Assembly (NCBI GenBank): GCA_963677785.2
Contig: CAXXDH010000003.1
Span: forward strand, 1,488,001 to 1,552,000
Source of the DNA: G963665495 sp963677785
GTDB lineage: Bacteria; Desulfobacterota; Desulfovibrionia; Desulfovibrionales; Desulfovibrionaceae
Length of the DNA stretch: 64,000 bases
Direction: 5' to 3'
A program made the position numbers and the translations under genes. This document shows, piece after piece, positions 61,559-64,000 of this stretch. Position 1 is the first letter of the stretch, and each line of letters begins with the position of its first letter. The notes beneath the pieces are model-generated. The model was given only the letters and a program-made list of their open reading frames with translations, was not told where the DNA came from and did no database searches.

Positions 61559-62397
61559 AATTAAGAAGTTAATTATTCCCAACTGCGGGTTGTGTCAAGC
61601 GCCAAATAACGGTGTACAATTGCATGTCCGAAAAAAAGTTTCAAAAAAATTTTAGTAGCAGCAACGCAGCAACTGGTTGAAGAATGACAATCTACAGAGT
61701 TTTTTTTGTCCTATTCTGGAAATTGTCTAAAAAATATGCTCAAAACGATATTTTTTTATTGAAACATAGTTCGCAAATGGTTGTATTTCACATTTTTTAT
61801 TTGATCAGGTGCGGGCTGGTTTGCTTTCATTAGTTTGTTGCTAGCTTGAAACAGGCGTTTGATTTGTGGCAACAGTCGTTTATCCATAAATAGAAGCGGA
61901 AAATACGTAAAGGCATGCTTACGGGAGGCATTCAGCTTGTATATTTTTTATGTGAAAGAAACGAAGAACTCAGTCCTTTCTTCATTTTTACTTCTGCAGA
62001 AGGCTAAACAAGGTGCGTCTCTCCCCGGTTTGCCATGGCGAAGCCTCCCTTATACCTCTTTGCAAGAAATTGATAATTTTTTGCAAGGAGCAAGAGTCTG
62101 CTGCGTATTTCTTTATCGCTTGCTGTTGGGGGAACTTTTTTACCGTGCCTGAGGCCTGTAACTGGGGTGCTATTTTCCTTGGCAGGCAGGTTCGACTATT
62201 TTTGATCTCCTGCAGCAAGAACAACGGAGTCGTATTGTACATGTATTTTATTGCCTGGACCGGTACCGTCCGTTATAATGATAGGCAAGAGCGAATGCGC
62301 TCAAAAAATTGGATTTGATCCATAAGGCATACGGAAGTCAGGAAGCCGTCACAATGATACAGCCTGTTTATTTGTCATTGTACCACTGGGGCAGGGC
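61559..62397. other. 839-bp gene-free, AT-rich region
   Basis: No recognisable gene. Open stretches at 61859-62152 and 62013-62318 lack ribosome sites and family features. The first 250 bp are very AT-rich. It may hold promoters for the HD-GYP and PAS-GGDEF genes. Confidence 0.4.
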
Positions 62398-63336
62398 ATG
62401 GAGAAGATCATGGACCAGAATTTTTACAAGGATTTGCTGGATGCTCTTGCTGACGGAGTCTATTTCGTTGACCTGGACCGGAATGTCACATTCTGGAACA
62501 AAGCGGCCGAGCGGCTGACTGGATTCCGCGCGCAGGAGGTTGTGGGAAAAAGCTGTGCTGATGAAGTATTGCGCCATGTGGATGCGCACGGGACGCAGTT
62601 GTGCTTGAAGGGGTGTCCTTTGGCAAAGACTTTGAGGGACGGAGAAGTTCGTGAAGCGGAAGTCTTTTTGCACCACAAACAGGGACATCGCATTCCCGTA
62701 CGCATACGCTCCTCTCCCATGAGGGATGATGATGGTACCATTATCGGCGCTGTGGAAATATTTTCCGATAATACGAAACAGGTCGACGTGCTGAACGAAA
62801 TAGAAGCGTTACGAAAGGAAGTGCTGCGGGATGAATTGACAGGGATAGGCAACAGGCGGTTCGCTGAGATGACCTTGCAGCGCTATGACCTGACCCTGAA
62901 GGACTGCAATGGTTGTTTTGCTGTCATTTTTGTTGATTTGGATCATTTTAAACAAGTCAACGACTCCTGGGGGCATGAGGCCGGGGATAAGTTGTTGCGT
63001 ATGGTGGCCCGCACCCTGACCAATGGTCTGCGGGCGCTGGATGTGGCCTGTCGTTGGGGCGGCGAGGAATTCGTCATTCTGCTGCCCAACGTTACCAGGC
63101 AAGCCGTTGTCGTTTTAGCCGAGCGCTTGCGGATGCTTATTGAAAACAGCTGGCTGGATTATAAAGGCGAACAGCTGAGGGTTACCGCATCTTTGGGTTG
63201 TGCAGTGGCCAGAGAGGGAGAATCCACTGCTTCGGTTGTGTCCCGGGCCGATCGCCTGATGTATAAAAGCAAAGATGCGGACCGCAACTGCGTACATATG
63301 GATGCAGTGTACTCTGCAGAAGATTTTTTGACTTAA
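62398..63336 (+). CDS. PAS-GGDEF diguanylate cyclase
   Basis: A 312-residue cytoplasmic protein. A PAS domain (about 8-125) with GVYFVDLDRNVTFWNKAAERLTGF and a CLKGCPLAKT segment precedes a GGDEF domain (about 145-305) with active site GGEEF (RWGGEEFVILL) and an RxxD I-site (RALD). It should make c-di-GMP in response to a PAS-sensed signal. ATG 62398 follows GGGGCAGGGC; ATG 62410 with GGAG is an alternative. The N-terminal Cys cluster may bind a metal or cofactor. Confidence 0.88.
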   Translation: MEKIMDQNFYKDLLDALADGVYFVDLDRNVTFWNKAAERLTGFRAQEVVGKSCADEVLRHVDAHGTQLCLKGCPLAKTLRDGEVREAEVFLHHKQGHRIPVRIRSSPMRDDDGTIIGAVEIFSDNTKQVDVLNEIEALRKEVLRDELTGIGNRRFAEMTLQRYDLTLKDCNGCFAVIFVDLDHFKQVNDSWGHEAGDKLLRMVARTLTNGLRALDVACRWGGEEFVILLPNVTRQAVVVLAERLRMLIENSWLDYKGEQLRVTASLGCAVAREGESTASVVSRADRLMYKSKDADRNCVHMDAVYSAEDFLT

Positions 63337-63514
63337 AAGTTGTGTTTTGTCTCGTTTGTTTCTTTTCTTCATTTTACGACTGCCTTTGCTGATAAATTTT
63401 TTTCGCTGAAAAAGAGAACTCTTGAAAAAAGGATGCCTGCTTGATGTAGAGAAGTGAGACACGGAATTATATTAATTGGCCGTGTGTTTTATCTTTTTTG
63501 CAATGGAGATTCAT

Positions 63515-64000
63515 ATGCGTGCGAACATGCAGTTATTTTTAGGAGTCGTACTGGCGGGTTGTGTGGCGGTGTTCGGTTTTCCGCGTACTGCGGCTGCTGC
63601 CGCCCCCGGAGTATGCAAACAGGCTGCGGAACAGCTGGAGCAACGTTCGTCCGGTATGCATCCGTTGCCGGAAAAGTCTTTGGCCGTGCGTATGCCCAAC
63701 TTTGGAGACGTCTGTGTATTGGTGACGCAAGTGGGACGGAACAAAGGCGAAATGCTTTACCTGGTTCGGGAGAAGGGTGATTTTCTGGAAAATCTGCCCC
63801 TGTCGCCCCGTTGCCGGGCTCGTATCAAAGGCCTGAAAGCTGTTGACCTGAATCAGGACGGTTTTCCCGAGTTTCTGGCCCTGGCCGAATGTACGGCCAA
63901 AGGAAGTCGATCGGGCAATCGTGTCTTCTGGAGCCGTTCCAATGCCATTGGCGTGGAATGGTTTGTGGATGCGGAGATGTGTGAGGCGGTCAGGGATGCC
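63515..64000 (+). CDS. Secreted protein, N-terminal part
   Basis: Runs off the right edge; 162 residues are seen. The signal peptide (LGVVLAGCVAVFGFP) has a possible lipobox (LAGC), though cleavage at the later AAAAAP is also possible. The mature part has several Cys and a DLNQDGFPEFLAL stretch like a calcium-binding/VCBS-type repeat. GGAG lies 9 bases before ATG 63515. The frame is open to the edge. Confidence 0.6.
   Translation, partial: MRANMQLFLGVVLAGCVAVFGFPRTAAAAAPGVCKQAAEQLEQRSSGMHPLPEKSLAVRMPNFGDVCVLVTQVGRNKGEMLYLVREKGDFLENLPLSPRCRARIKGLKAVDLNQDGFPEFLALAECTAKGSRSGNRVFWSRSNAIGVEWFVDAEMCEAVRDA

Overview
The window looks like a chromosomal segment of a Desulfovibrio-type sulfate reducer (Desulfovibrionaceae), GC-rich in genes with AT-rich intergenic regions. 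The main reasons are a molybdenum-iron-sulfur aldehyde oxidoreductase whose eight cluster cysteines fall at the same residue numbers as in Desulfovibrio gigas MOP, a UT-family urea channel like the one from D. vulgaris placed beside an AmiF-type formamidase, several sigma-54 enhancer-binding proteins, and a large anaerobic ferrous-iron locus. No rRNA, tRNA or CRISPR array was seen.

Layout. 1-13.3 kb: envelope and housekeeping genes (ADP-ribosylglycohydrolase end, K+ channel, DUF4352 protein, glycosyltransferase, SPOR lipoprotein, deacetylase-like protein, SGNH hydrolase, glutamine amidotransferase, NimA-like protein, HD-GYP, Uup ATPase, PilZ). 13.5-23.6 kb: a DsbA-like protein, then an amide/urea module: formamidase, FmdB zinc ribbon, urea channel, double zinc-ribbon protein, an NCS1 permease fused to a histidine kinase, and a sigma-54 response regulator. 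An IS4-type element has split the kinase gene and left a 9-bp target duplication. 23.7-30.7 kb: aldehyde oxidoreductase, Zn alcohol dehydrogenase and their probable AcoR-type sigma-54 activator. 31.4-35.3 kb: small HTH gene, orphan gene, an isolated tape-measure-like protein and a frameshifted secreted protein. 35.7-38.9 kb: amtB-glnK behind a sigma-54 promoter, then an EAL protein. 39-42.6 kb: IS1595-like orphan, ModE-like regulator, unknown genes.

42-61.5 kb is the most interesting part, an iron region read almost wholly on the minus strand. A Fur-boxed MoxR / DUF2201 unit is followed by a translationally coupled cluster (45.1-52.8 kb). That cluster holds two P1B-type ATPases, a lone HMA-like protein, two proteins sharing a short hydrophobic tail (one with a long Gln/Pro-rich, Pro-Ile-Gly-repeat N-terminus), a glycine-zipper membrane protein, a small two-TM protein and a triple FeoA-domain protein. 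The gene content resembles ferrosome (fez) clusters, whose products build membrane-bound iron granules. Next come a DUF4198 protein, a small secreted protein, FeoB and FeoA, then a complete siaABCD-type phosphatase/kinase/SiaC/diguanylate cyclase operon led by an HD-GYP gene with its own Fur-like box. The window ends with a PAS-GGDEF gene and the start of a secreted protein.

Three sigma-54 promoters (formamidase, alcohol dehydrogenase, amtB) each lie downstream of repeated dyads that could be enhancer sites. Five Fur-like boxes of varying quality precede iron or signalling genes. Function calls rest on motif recognition by eye, with no database search.
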